Shown here in pieces: positions 10,453 to 20,000 of a stretch of DNA of 64,000 nt; position 1 is the stretch's first letter; each line of letters starts with the position of its first letter. The DNA lies in assembly GCA_947494705.1 (NCBI GenBank), contig CANLVN010000001.1:434001-498000 (forward strand), given 5' to 3'. The position numbers were made by a program, and so were the translations under genes. The DNA is from an uncultured Erythrobacter sp. (GTDB taxonomy: Bacteria; Pseudomonadota; Alphaproteobacteria; Sphingomonadales; Sphingomonadaceae). Below the pieces are notes generated by a model that did no database searches, was not told the DNA's origin, and saw nothing but the letters and a program-made list of their open reading frames with translations.

Positions 10453-10944
10453 ATGTACCGAAGTCTTGGTCTTTCGATCGCCGTCGCAGTCTTCGCGAGC
10501 GATCTCATTTCAAAATGGCTTATTGTGAATGTGGTCATGGACCCTGCCCGCGTGATAGATGTTTTTCCATTCTTCAATCTGGTGCTCGGATATAATCGCG
10601 GTGTTACATTCGGCCTCCTGAGTTCCGGCAATCCAATCGCGCCCTATTTGCTGTCCGGGTTCGCGCTTCTTGTCGTGGGCGTTCTGGCCAGATGGCTCTG
10701 GCGCAGTACCGTACGCCTCGAATCCGCCGCGATAGGTTCGATCATTGGCGGTGCATTGGGTAACGTTGCCGACCGACTGGCGGACGGAGCGGTCACCGAT
10801 TTTCTCGACTTCTATGTCGGCGGCTATCACTGGCCGGCGTTCAATCTCGCGGATGTCGGAATAGTCCTTGGAGTGGCATTGTTTCTCGTTACCTGGTGGT
10901 CCGGAGAAACGCAGCGCGACGATGGCACCGCGCCGAAAGTGTAG
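10453..10944 (+). CDS. lspA: Signal peptidase II (accessory copy in metal cluster)
   Basis: Lipoprotein signal peptidase, an inner-membrane aspartyl protease of 163 residues with four membrane helices. The catalytic aspartates are Asp116 in the VTDFLDF motif and Asp134 in FNLADVGI. The ATG at 10453 is preferred over an upstream in-frame ATG (10378) because AAGGA lies just before it and it begins directly with the first helix. It lies tail-to-tail with a MerR regulator. Accessory lspA copies near MerR and CDF genes are known from lead/cadmium loci (pbrC relatives), and that is the likely role here rather than the housekeeping one. Confidence 0.9.
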   Translation: MYRSLGLSIAVAVFASDLISKWLIVNVVMDPARVIDVFPFFNLVLGYNRGVTFGLLSSGNPIAPYLLSGFALLVVGVLARWLWRSTVRLESAAIGSIIGGALGNVADRLADGAVTDFLDFYVGGYHWPAFNLADVGIVLGVALFLVTWWSGETQRDDGTAPKV

Positions 10945-10970
10945 ATTCTGCGCTTTTGCCAAGGCAATCT

Positions 10971-11366
10971 TCAGGCGGATTTTCTAGCAAGCCCGCCGAT
11001 GATGCCGCAGTCGGTGGCAGTGCCCCCATCGCAGGCCCGTGCCAGGCCGATCAGTTCCTGTCTCATCGCCTGCAGCTGTTCGATCTGCTCTTCCACCCGG
11101 CGCAAATGATTTCGTGCCAAAGTCGCAGCGTCCTTGCAATCCCGGTTTGGTGCGTCCGACACTTCGAGCAGCGAGCGAACTTCGGACACCGAAAAGCCCA
11201 AACCCCGAGCCCGCCGGATGAATGCGAGCCGTTCGACATCGGCGTCTGCGTAAATCCTTCGTCCCGACTGGGAGCGCGGAGCGGGCTTCAGAAGACCGAT
11301 CTCTTCATAATAGCGAACGGTGTTGACTTTGGTCCCGGTCGCGCGGGCAATTTTTCCTATCTGCAT
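10971..11366 (-). CDS. MerR-family heavy-metal regulator (CadR/PbrR type)
   Basis: DNA-distorting regulator of 131 residues. Residues 1-70 form the MerR winged helix (MQIGKIARATGTKVNTVRYY), followed by a dimerisation helix. Cys77, Cys112 and Cys120 occupy the metal-ligand positions of the CadR/PbrR/ZntR branch. It is divergent from a CDF exporter, and the intergenic region contains a typical MerR promoter with a perfect dyad at 11,471-11,485. Predicted to activate the CDF-permease operon in response to Pb(II), Cd(II) or Zn(II); the ligands do not discriminate among these. Confidence 0.92.
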   Translation of the reverse strand: MQIGKIARATGTKVNTVRYYEEIGLLKPAPRSQSGRRIYADADVERLAFIRRARGLGFSVSEVRSLLEVSDAPNRDCKDAATLARNHLRRVEEQIEQLQAMRQELIGLARACDGGTATDCGIIGGLARKSA

Positions 11367-11464
11367 TCTTTAATCCTCGATGATGGCCATCGCAGGGTGT
11401 GTGTCTCCGCGACGCAATCGCACATCGGCCGTCAGACTTTCTGCGAAAGGTGCGCAGAAAGTCC

Positions 11465-11495
11465 TTGATCCTCCAGTAACTGGAGATTGTAAAGC
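11465..11495 (+). promoter_or_regulatory. MerR-type promoter/operator for the CDF-FTR1 operon
   Basis: The -35 box TTGATC (11465-11470) and -10 box TAAAGC (11490-11495) are separated by 19 bp, the overlong spacer of MerR-activated promoters. The spacer contains the perfect dyad CTCCAGTAACTGGAG (11471-11485). The expected transcription start is near 11,502, within a few bases of the CDF start codon at 11505, so the transcript would be leaderless or nearly so. Confidence 0.88.
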
Positions 11496-11504
11496 TCAAA
11501 AATC

Positions 11505-12146
11505 ATGAGTTTAGATGATTCGGAAGACTGTGGTTGCACCGGCGACCCCGAGAGGGCGGTTGACGATCCGCAATACCGCCGCGCGCTTTGGATCGTGATT
11601 ATCCTCAATGTCGGTTTCGGCATGATCGAGCTGGCCGCCGGGTTTTTAGCCGCGAGCCAGGCGCTCAAAGCCGACGCGCTGGATTTCCTTGGCGATGGCT
11701 CGATCACCTTCATCGGACTGCTTGCGCTCGGATGGACGGCATCGACGCGTGCTCGGGTGGCGCTCGCGCAAGGTTTGTTTCTGGCGGCGCTTGGTGTGAG
11801 TGTGATCGGCGCGGCGATCTGGCGCATGTTCGATATGGTGCAGCCGGAAGCCGGCATCATGGGCTGGGTGGGTTTTGTCGCCCTGCTTATCAACCTTGCC
11901 GCCGTTTTTGTGCTCGCTCGCTTTCGCAAAGGAGGCGATGCTCAAGCGCGCGCGATATGGCTATTTTCACGCAACGATGCCCTGGCCAATGTCGCGGTCA
12001 TCGTCGCAGCCGGTTTGGTTTATTGGTTGGGAAGCGCATGGCCTGATATCATCGTGGCCGCTGCGATTGCGTTTTTGTTCCTCCATTCGGCTCTCGAAAT
12101 TATCCGCCATGCGCGCAGCGATATGAAAACGCAGCAGATTGCATGA
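11505..12146 (+). CDS. Short CDF-family cation efflux protein
   Basis: Cation diffusion facilitator of 213 residues with about six membrane helices and essentially no cytoplasmic C-terminal domain (typical CDFs have about 300 residues). Residues 57-64 (DALDFLGD) carry a D-x3-D pair in TM2, and a SRNDALAN segment in TM5 is the second metal-binding half. The N-terminus has Cys9 and Cys11 (EDCGCTG), a possible soft-metal ligand. First gene after the MerR promoter; its stop overlaps the next start. It probably exports Zn/Cd/Pb by proton antiport. The compact form resembles the CDFs paired with lspA and MerR genes in mobile islands. Confidence 0.88.
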   Translation: MSLDDSEDCGCTGDPERAVDDPQYRRALWIVIILNVGFGMIELAAGFLAASQALKADALDFLGDGSITFIGLLALGWTASTRARVALAQGLFLAALGVSVIGAAIWRMFDMVQPEAGIMGWVGFVALLINLAAVFVLARFRKGGDAQARAIWLFSRNDALANVAVIVAAGLVYWLGSAWPDIIVAAAIAFLFLHSALEIIRHARSDMKTQQIA

Positions 12147-14074
12147 TGAAATATTTGGCGCGCCTGTCCGGCATTTGCCTGGCCCTTCTGTTGTCGTTCG
12201 GCAGCGCGCAAGCGTTGGCGGCAGAACCCAACACGATCTGGCGCCTGCTCGATTACATGGCGGTAGATTATGCAGCTGCCGTCGAGGACGGCGAAGTCGT
12301 CAACGAAGTCGAATATGAGGAAATGGTCGAATTCGCCGGTACGGTACGATCGGGTATTGCGGAATTGCCTGAACGCCCCGGTCGCGTTCGGCTAGAGGCA
12401 AACGCGAAGCAACTTGAAGCCGATATCCTCTCGATGGCCCCCGTTGATCAAGTTGCCACGGCAGCCAGAAAGCTCGCTGCGGATCTCCTAGCCATCTATC
12501 CGATCACGCTCTCGCCTTCGAGGGCGCCCGATCTTGAGCGCGGAAGACTGCTGTACCAGGAGACTTGTGCCAGTTGCCACGGGGTGTCAGGAAACGGTCG
12601 CGGGCCGGCGTCTGCGGGCCTTGATCCACCGCCGATCGCATTTACCGACGTCGATCGCGCGCGTCAGCGCAGCATTATGGGTCTCTATCAGGTTATCGAC
12701 CAAGGGATCGATGGCACCGCCATGCCCGGTTTCTCGCAGCTCTCCTCCGACGATCGTTGGGCCCTGGCCTTCTATTCGGGATCCGTCGCCTTTGAGGCGG
12801 TCGACGAAGGGGCGCGTCTATGGAAGTCAGATTCCGAACTACGCAAACGCTTTCCCGATCTTGCCGCTCTCACGAAGATCACGCCGGACGAACTGGCAGG
12901 AGAGATCGGGCAAGTGCGCGCGGACGCGCTCATGGCCTATCTTCGGGCCAACCCGTCGGCGATCGCCGATGCAGCGGGGCCTCTTGGCATCACACGTACC
13001 CGGCTCGCAGAAGCTGAACGCGCCCACGCGAACGGGAATATTTCCCGGGCCAAGGAGCTCGCACTGTCGGCATATTTGGACGGGTTCGAACCCGTCGAAC
13101 CGATATTGGCGACACGCAATCCGGATCTTCTGGTGCGTATCGAGAGCGGGATGATGGACTTGCGTGCAGCCATCGACGCAGATCTGCCGACCTCTGCGAT
13201 AAGCGAACGGATCCGGGCCATCGAGGGTTTGCTCGTACAGGCTGAAAATGTCCTTGCGCCGGAATCTGCGACGGGCTGGTCAACCTTCGTGGCATCTTTC
13301 GCGATCCTCCTCCGCGAGGGTCTGGAGGCATTGCTGATCGTGATCGCCATGATCGCTTTCGTGAGGAAGGCGGGACAGGATCGGGCATTGCGATTTGTTC
13401 ATGGCGGGTGGACCGGTGCGCTGGTGGCAGGCGCGCTTACTTGGCTTGCGGCGACCTATCTTCTCGACATCAGCGGTGCCGGCCGGGAATCGATCGAGGC
13501 ATTCGGTTCGCTGATTGCAGCGCTGGTCCTTCTGTCGGTTGGCGTCTGGATGCACGGAAAATCACAGGCAGACAATTGGCAGCGCTATATCCGCGACAAG
13601 CTTGGCAAGGCGCTTTCGCGCGGATCGCTCTGGTTCCTGTTCGGGATCGTATTCCTTGTCGTCTATAGAGAGGTCTTCGAAACCATCCTCTTTTACGCTG
13701 CGCTGTCCGCTCAGGGAAGTACGGGCTATCTGCTGGCGGGCGCTGCCACGGCCGGTTTGCTCCTTGTCGTCATCGCCTGGCTGCTGCTGCGCTACAGCCG
13801 GACGCTGCCGATCGGAAAGTTCTTTGCCTACAGTTCGGTGCTCATCGCCCTGCTTGCGATTGTCCTGATTGGCAAAGGGATCGCGGGCTTGCAGGAAGCG
13901 GGTGTGATCGGAATTGCGCCGATAGCCGGCGGTCCGCGACTAAGTATGCTTGGAGTTTATCCGACGTTCCAAGTGATTGGCGCTCAACTTGCAATGGCAT
14001 CCGTACTTTTACTTGGTTTCTGGATTAATCACACCCGAGCATCAAACAATGACCGGTCACGCGATGCAGTGTGA
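12143..14074 (+). CDS. Cytochrome c-FTR1 fusion permease (PbrT-like)
   Basis: Predicted inner-membrane metal uptake permease of 643 residues. A signal peptide is followed by a periplasmic region with one haem-binding CxxCH (Cys142-His146, CASCHG) and Met ligand candidates, then an FTR1 membrane domain from about 375 to 625 with two acidic motifs, REGLE at 391-395 and REVFE at 509-513. FTR1 transports Fe(III) coupled to oxidation; PbrT of the pbr lead operon belongs to the same family. Its start overlaps the CDF gene. Location under a CadR/PbrR-type promoter favours a lead- or iron-linked role in the resistance unit rather than general iron uptake. Confidence 0.88.
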   Translation: MMKYLARLSGICLALLLSFGSAQALAAEPNTIWRLLDYMAVDYAAAVEDGEVVNEVEYEEMVEFAGTVRSGIAELPERPGRVRLEANAKQLEADILSMAPVDQVATAARKLAADLLAIYPITLSPSRAPDLERGRLLYQETCASCHGVSGNGRGPASAGLDPPPIAFTDVDRARQRSIMGLYQVIDQGIDGTAMPGFSQLSSDDRWALAFYSGSVAFEAVDEGARLWKSDSELRKRFPDLAALTKITPDELAGEIGQVRADALMAYLRANPSAIADAAGPLGITRTRLAEAERAHANGNISRAKELALSAYLDGFEPVEPILATRNPDLLVRIESGMMDLRAAIDADLPTSAISERIRAIEGLLVQAENVLAPESATGWSTFVASFAILLREGLEALLIVIAMIAFVRKAGQDRALRFVHGGWTGALVAGALTWLAATYLLDISGAGRESIEAFGSLIAALVLLSVGVWMHGKSQADNWQRYIRDKLGKALSRGSLWFLFGIVFLVVYREVFETILFYAALSAQGSTGYLLAGAATAGLLLVVIAWLLLRYSRTLPIGKFFAYSSVLIALLAIVLIGKGIAGLQEAGVIGIAPIAGGPRLSMLGVYPTFQVIGAQLAMASVLLLGFWINHTRASNNDRSRDAV

Positions 14075-14233
14075 TATTATATCTTTCTATTACGGCGTTT
14101 GTGTCGACCCAGGTCGGTACATGAATAGCGCATTTGTTCGTTCTTATGCATTGAGCTGCGCGACGGCTTCGGAATTCGAAGAGAATATCGACTTGTGCCA
14201 TGTGATTGGTCCTGCTAGCGGGGCCAAAGTGTC

Positions 14234-14578
14234 ATGACCCTCCGTATGCCCCTTCTTGCCTTGAAGCCGTTTTTCGCCATGCTGATTCTCTTCGGCCTGG
14301 TGTTCAGCGTAAGCGTGGACGCGGCGGTATGCGGGCCTGAAATTGGCGAACTTACAAGTGTCGAAGCTGCAAGTAGCGAGACTGGTCAAGACTTGCCGGA
14401 CAGCCCGAATGAGCAGCATGGCATCTGCGCCCACGGCCATTGCCATCATGGAGTCCAATTTGCAGGCAATGCGGATATCGGGGCCGGTGAGCGTTCATCC
14501 GGTGCACAGCATTTCTTCGAACCCGTCGGCCTGACTGCAGTCCAGCAAGCGATTTTGACGCCCCCTCCTCGAATCTGA
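14234..14578 (+). CDS. Small secreted His-rich protein leading the czc operon (CzcI-like position)
   Basis: Protein of 114 residues with an N-terminal hydrophobic export segment (about residues 10-30), a short Cys/His cluster (ICAHGHCHHG) near residue 65 and a Pro-containing C-terminal tail. It lies 64 bp upstream of czcC on the same strand, the place and composition of CzcI in Cupriavidus czcICBA. I do not see enough identity to name it. Likely a periplasmic metal-binding or modulatory protein for the pump. A gene of the same plan precedes the cus operon at 5,939. Confidence 0.65.
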   Translation: MTLRMPLLALKPFFAMLILFGLVFSVSVDAAVCGPEIGELTSVEAASSETGQDLPDSPNEQHGICAHGHCHHGVQFAGNADIGAGERSSGAQHFFEPVGLTAVQQAILTPPPRI

Positions 14579-14642
14579 CGTCCAGTATTGCCGCCGCAAT
14601 GTCGGCGCGCATTCGGCATGTCAGTAGAGGAAAAATCAATTC

Positions 14643-15896
14643 ATGTTTGCCATTATTTGGCGAGGCGCCCTTTTTGCAGGGCTGAGCCTCGCAGTACTGC
14701 CCGGTGCGGTGCGTGCACAAGAACGCGCGGTGTTGACGCTCGACGAAGCTCTCGCGCGTGCGGGTGTGGACGAAAGCGCGCAGGTGCAATCAGACAATCC
14801 GCGTTTGATCGGGCCGCAGGCCGAAACGGACGCGGCACGCGCGCTTATCGATCAGGCACGGCTTCGGCCAAATCCTGAGCTTGCCTTTGAAGCGGAGAAC
14901 ATCGCAGGAAGCGGTGCCTTTTCAGGGCTGCAAGCAACCGAATATACGCTGTCTTTGAGTCAGCGCCTCGAGCTAGGCGGCAAGCGGGGCGCACGCATTC
15001 GCTCGGCCGAGGCCGAGGCGCGCGTGGCAATGCTTTCTGGAGAATTGTCGGTCGCTGAGCTGAGTCGCATGGTGCGCGAACGCTACATCGAGGCGGTCGC
15101 TTCAGCTGCGCGACTGGAACTTGCCCGCGACGTAGTCGAACGCAATCGCGAACTCGCGCGTATAGCTGGCCTGCTTGTCGAAGTTGGCCGCGAGCCGCCG
15201 CTGCGCTCGCTTCGTGCAGAAGCGGCCCTTGCTGAAGCCGAGGCGGAGTTTGAAGCCGCGCGAGCTTCAGAGATAGCGGCGCGGAGCGCGTTGGTGGCGC
15301 TCTGGGGTGAAACGTCCCCTCCCCCGGACGTGCCATCGGCGTTTCCCGGGATCGAACCTCCTGCGATGCTTCTTGCATCGCCTTCTGCTTTGCGTCTCCA
15401 AGTCGCGCGTGCCGAACGCGAGGCGGCGGACGCTGCGATCGACAGGGAGCGCTCTTTGGGTGTTCCCGATCCGGCCATCTCCGCCGGTGTCAGGCGGTTC
15501 GAGGAAAGCAGGGATCAGGCCTTCCTAGTGGGCGTCTCGATTCCCCTTCCTTTCCGCAATCGCAATCAGGGTAACATCGCCGCTGCCGAGGCCCGCTTCC
15601 GCGCGGCCTCCGCACGCGAGGCTGTCGCCCGCGCGGATTTCGAACTCGAAGTAACCCAGGCGCGCGGCCGCTTTCTCGCCGCCGAGGCTCGTGTAGAGAC
15701 TCTGTCCCAAACCTCCCTGCCTCAAGCGGAAGAAGCCTTGCGCCTCGTCCGGATTGGGTATCGCAACGGCAGGTTCCCGCTGATCGAGGTTCTGGCTGCG
15801 GCCGAAGCCCGCGATGCAATCCGAGAAGCCTTGATCCAAGCCCAGGAAGATCGCGGTCGCCTGGCGGCGCAGTTGATCTGGCTTGGCGCCCAATGA
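14643..15896 (+). CDS. czcC: CzcC-type outer membrane efflux protein
   Basis: TolC-family channel of 417 residues for the Zn/Co/Cd pump. It starts with a signal peptide (MFAIIWRGALFAGLSLAVLP) behind a GAGGA site and shows OEP features: LTLDEALARA near the mature N-terminus and the SLSQRLELGGKRGARI segment about residue 105. It has long Ala/Glu/Arg-rich helices. First structural gene of czcCBA; its stop lies 11 bp before the preferred czcB start. Confidence 0.92.
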   Translation: MFAIIWRGALFAGLSLAVLPGAVRAQERAVLTLDEALARAGVDESAQVQSDNPRLIGPQAETDAARALIDQARLRPNPELAFEAENIAGSGAFSGLQATEYTLSLSQRLELGGKRGARIRSAEAEARVAMLSGELSVAELSRMVRERYIEAVASAARLELARDVVERNRELARIAGLLVEVGREPPLRSLRAEAALAEAEAEFEAARASEIAARSALVALWGETSPPPDVPSAFPGIEPPAMLLASPSALRLQVARAEREAADAAIDRERSLGVPDPAISAGVRRFEESRDQAFLVGVSIPLPFRNRNQGNIAAAEARFRAASAREAVARADFELEVTQARGRFLAAEARVETLSQTSLPQAEEALRLVRIGYRNGRFPLIEVLAAAEARDAIREALIQAQEDRGRLAAQLIWLGAQ

Positions 15897-15907
15897 GGAA
15901 AATACCC

Positions 15908-17056
15908 ATGAACCGTAAGCGTTTGGCCGTACTGATCGGCCTGATCATTCTTGTTTTTGCGGCTGCTGTAATGCTGTGGCCGGACAACGGCGCAGAACCG
16001 CACAGCGAAGAGGAAACCGAAGAAAGCGATCTCCCGGAAGGACTGGTCCTACTCGGCGAAGAGCAGATTCGAAGCTCCGAAATCATGGTCGAGACCGTTG
16101 GTGAGGGCTCGGCGGTAGAGCTAGTGTTCCCAGCCACAATCGCCGCTAGCCCCACAGGCAGCGCGCGGATCGATGCGCGAGCGGCGGGCGTGGTGCGGAG
16201 CGTTCAAAAAACGCTGGGTGATTACGTCCGGCAGGGTGAAACCATTGCGCGTATCGAAAGTGCGGAAGCGGCAGCTTTGGCATCGCAATTGAGCGCGGCG
16301 CGCGCGCGCGTCAACGAATTGTCAGCCGCCTATGAGCGCGAACGCCGGCTTTTCGAAGCCAATGTTACGGCGCGGCAGGATCTCGAAGCGGTGCGCGCCA
16401 ATCTCCAGGTCGCCCAGTCAGAACTGTCCCGCGCGCAGGCAGCGGTTGCGGCAGCGGGCGTGAGTGGCGACGGTCGGTCTTTGGCGGTTACCAGCCCTCT
16501 TGCAGGACGGGTAACGGCGGCGCCTATTGTCCTTGGTTCGTTTGTCGATGCGGGAGAGGAACTCTACCAAATCGTGAATCCTAATGCGATGCAGATCGAA
16601 GTCGCGCTCCCCTCTGCAGAAGCGAGCCGTATTCAGCCAGGCGATGAAGCCACGCTGGAACTTGCAGAAAACCGCGAGATCGGAGCGCGGGTCCGCTCCG
16701 TCACGCCATCGCTCGATCCTGAGAGCCGCAGCGCGACGGCAGTCCTTTCGCTCACGCGGTCCATCCCCGGTCTTCAACCAGGTGCCTTCCTGCAAGCGCG
16801 CATCCGACCTTCGGGCGAGGTCGACACGGGCCGCATGTCGGTGCCCGAAAGCGCGGTGCAGTCACTCGACGGCCAGGAAGTGGTTTTCGTGCGCACGCGC
16901 CGCGGCTTCCAGACCCGTCCGGTGGTGACCGGCGCACGTTCCGCAGGCCGCGTGGTGATCGAATCCGGTCTCGAAGCGAACTGGCGGATCGCAACCGAGA
17001 ATGCCTTCCTGCTCAAAGCCGAACTCGAAAAAGAGGAAGCCGAACATGGACACTGA
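15908..17056 (+). CDS. czcB: CzcB-type membrane fusion protein
   Basis: Periplasmic adaptor of 382 residues joining CzcA and CzcC. Residues 4-23 anchor it in the membrane; an acidic stretch follows, then the lipoyl-like halves (SARIDARAAGVVRS and TSPLAGRVTAAPIVLG) around a coiled hairpin, and a beta-barrel. The C-terminus is short and ends EEAEHGH. The ATG at 15908 has GAGGAAA ahead of it; an alternative in-frame ATG at 15893 overlaps the czcC stop. No N-terminal His-rich domain and no CusF domain, unlike the cus adaptor in this window. The stop overlaps czcA by 11 bp. Confidence 0.92.
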   Translation: MNRKRLAVLIGLIILVFAAAVMLWPDNGAEPHSEEETEESDLPEGLVLLGEEQIRSSEIMVETVGEGSAVELVFPATIAASPTGSARIDARAAGVVRSVQKTLGDYVRQGETIARIESAEAAALASQLSAARARVNELSAAYERERRLFEANVTARQDLEAVRANLQVAQSELSRAQAAVAAAGVSGDGRSLAVTSPLAGRVTAAPIVLGSFVDAGEELYQIVNPNAMQIEVALPSAEASRIQPGDEATLELAENREIGARVRSVTPSLDPESRSATAVLSLTRSIPGLQPGAFLQARIRPSGEVDTGRMSVPESAVQSLDGQEVVFVRTRRGFQTRPVVTGARSAGRVVIESGLEANWRIATENAFLLKAELEKEEAEHGH

Positions 17057-20000
17057 TCGCATGCAGGAAACGGAGCACTCGCACCGCCACGGCCTGATCG
17101 GCATGATCCTCGACATGGCCGTGCGTTTTCGCTGGGCCATGGTCGTTTTGACGATCGGTGTCGCCATCTATGGCGTGATGAACCTTCTTCGGCTTCCCAT
17201 TGACGCCGTACCCGACATTACGAACGTTCAGGTGCAGATCAATACCGAAGCGCCCGCCCTTTCCCCCTCCCAGGTCGAAACGCAGGTAACCTATCCGGTG
17301 GAAACCGGTCTCGCCGGGATCGATGGTCTGGAAATGACCCGTTCGATTTCGCGCAACGGGTTCAGCCAGGTTACTGCAATCTTCGAAGAAGGTACTGACA
17401 TCTATTTCGCGCGGCAGCAGGTCAATGAGCGCCTGACGCCGATCACCGCTTCGCTGCCCGAAGGAGCAGAACCGGTAATGGGACCTATCTCGACCGGTCT
17501 GGGCGAAGTGCTCATGTATACGATCGAGTTCGAGCATCCGGGGGGCAAGGAAGCACCGAAGGGCAATGCGGTCGGTTGGCAGTCCGACGGAAGCTTCGTT
17601 ACCGAACGCGGTGACAGGCTGGATAGCGATGTCGCTAAGGCTGCTTATCTGCGTACCATTCAGGACTGGGTGGTCGCTCCACTCATGCGGTCGGTCGATG
17701 GCGTCGCCGGTGTCGATTCCATCGGGGGTTTCCGAAAGCAATATCTCGTACAGCCCGATCCTGCTCGCATGACAGGCTACGGGCTTTCATTCGATGAGGT
17801 GATCGATGCGCTGGAAGCCGCCAACCTTGCCGAAGGCGCGAATTTCGTCGAGCGATCAGGAGAAGCCCTGCTGGCTCGTGTCGATGCACGGCTCGGCAGT
17901 GTCCAGGACATCGAGCAAGCAGTCATATCTACACGTGGAGGCGTTCCCATTCGCGTGGGAGATGTCGCAACGGTCAGCATTGGCGGTGATCTCAGAACCG
18001 GGGCTGCATCGCTGAATGGCGACGAGGCTGTGGTTGGTACCGTCCTCATGCGGGCAGGAGAAAACAGCCGCACTGTTTCAGCCCAGGCCGCTGAGAGGCT
18101 TGACGAAGTCCGCGCCTCCCTGCCACAAGGTGTGGTAGCCGAAATCGTCTACAATCGTTCGTCTCTCGTCGATGCAACGATCGCGACCGTCGAGAAGAAT
18201 CTCGTCGAGGGTGCGCTGCTGGTCATAGCCATCCTGTTCCTTTTGCTCGGCAACATACGGGCCGCAATTATCGCCGCTCTGGTTATCCCTTTTTCGATGC
18301 TGATGGCATCGATCGGCATGAACCGGCTCGGAGTGTCAGGCAATCTGATGAGTCTGGGCGCGCTTGACTTCGGTCTGATCGTCGATGGGGCCGTGATTAT
18401 CGTCGAGAATAGTGTGGCACGTCTTGCGGCCAGACAGGAGCATGAGGGCCGGCTCCTGACACTTGGCGAACGGCTGACGGAAACGCGGCTTGCCGCGCAG
18501 GAGATGATCAAGCCGACTGTCTATGGTCAGGCGATTATCCTTCTGGTGTTCGCACCGTTGCTGACCTTCACCGGAGTCGAGGGCAAGACGTTCTCGCCGA
18601 TGGCCATCACGGTCATGCTGGCGCTCGCGTCGGCATTCGTACTCTCGCTGACTTTCGTCCCGGCGATGATCGCGATCCTGCTGAACAAAAAACTGACGGA
18701 GAAGGAAGTCAAACCGATCCGGATCGCCAAGGAACGCTATGGGCCTCTTGTCCGCAAAGCCATCGCCCGCCCTTGGCCGGTGATCGGGGCCGGTGCCGGC
18801 ATTTTTGCCGTTGCTGCTCTGGTGTTCAGTTTCCTTGGCAGCGAGTTTACACCGCAGCTCGACGAGCGCGATATCGCGGTGCAATCATTGCGAATCCCTT
18901 CCACATCTCTCGAGCGGTCTCTGGCGATGCAGCGGCGAGTAGAAGATCGATTGGAGGAATTTCCGCAAGTGCAGCTGGTATTCTCACGTACCGGTACTGC
19001 GGAAGTGGCCAGCGACCCGATGCCGCCCAACGCCTCCGATGCGTATGTGATCCTGAAGCCGCGCGATGAATGGCCTGACCCGGATCTTTCGAAAGATGAT
19101 CTGGTGGCAGAAATGGAGAGTGCTCTGGGAGGCCTGGTTGGCAATCTCTATGAGTTCAGCCAACCAATCGAACTTCGCTTCAACGAACTGATCGCTGGCG
19201 TGCGCGGCGATGTCGCGGTCAAGATCTACGGCGACGACCTGACCGCCATGACCTCGGCAGCGAACGAGGTCGCCGGGATTTTGCGCGAGGTCGAGGGAGC
19301 TGCGGATGTTAAAGTCCAGCAGGTCACCGGTTTCCCAACGCTTGATATTGCCTTCGATCGTCCAACGATCGCTCGATATGGGCTGAAGGTCGAAGACGTC
19401 GCTCAATCCGTCGCAATTGCTTTGGGCGGGCGGCCTGCCGGGCTGGTCTTTGAAGGCGATCGAAGGTTCGAGGTCGTCGTTCGGCTTTCGGATGCGACAC
19501 GCGATGATTTCGATCAGCTTGGTGCATTGCCGGTGCTGCTTCCGAACGGAGCGACCATACCGCTGCGCTCGGTCGCCGAATTCCGGGTTGTGGATGGCCT
19601 TGCCGAAGTCCGCCGTGAACAGGGACGCAGGCTGGTGATCGTTTCCTCCAACGTGCGCGAGCGCGATCTTGGCTCCTTCGTTGAGGAAGCGAGGGCGAAT
19701 GTCGAGGCGCAGGTCGAATTGCCCGCTGCAGCCTTCATCGAGTGGGGCGGCCAGTACCAGAACCTTCAGGCTGCGCAGGAACGGTTGCAGATCGTTATCC
19801 CGATCGCTTTCGCGGTTATTCTCCTGTTGCTCTATATGGCAGTCGGAGGCTGGGTTCCCGCTCTGGCTGTTTTCAGCGCGATCCCGCTCGCCCTCGCTGG
19901 CGGCATCTTCTCGCTGGCTCTGCGCGGAATGCCGTTTTCGGTTTCGGCGGCAGTCGGGTTCATCGCCCTCTCGGGCGTGGCGACCCTCAACGGTCTCGTG

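Noticed and set aside
13977..14237. Possible 86-codon gene between the FTR1 permease and the small His-rich protein
   Set aside because: It begins inside the permease gene, lacks a ribosome-binding site and shows no recognisable feature.
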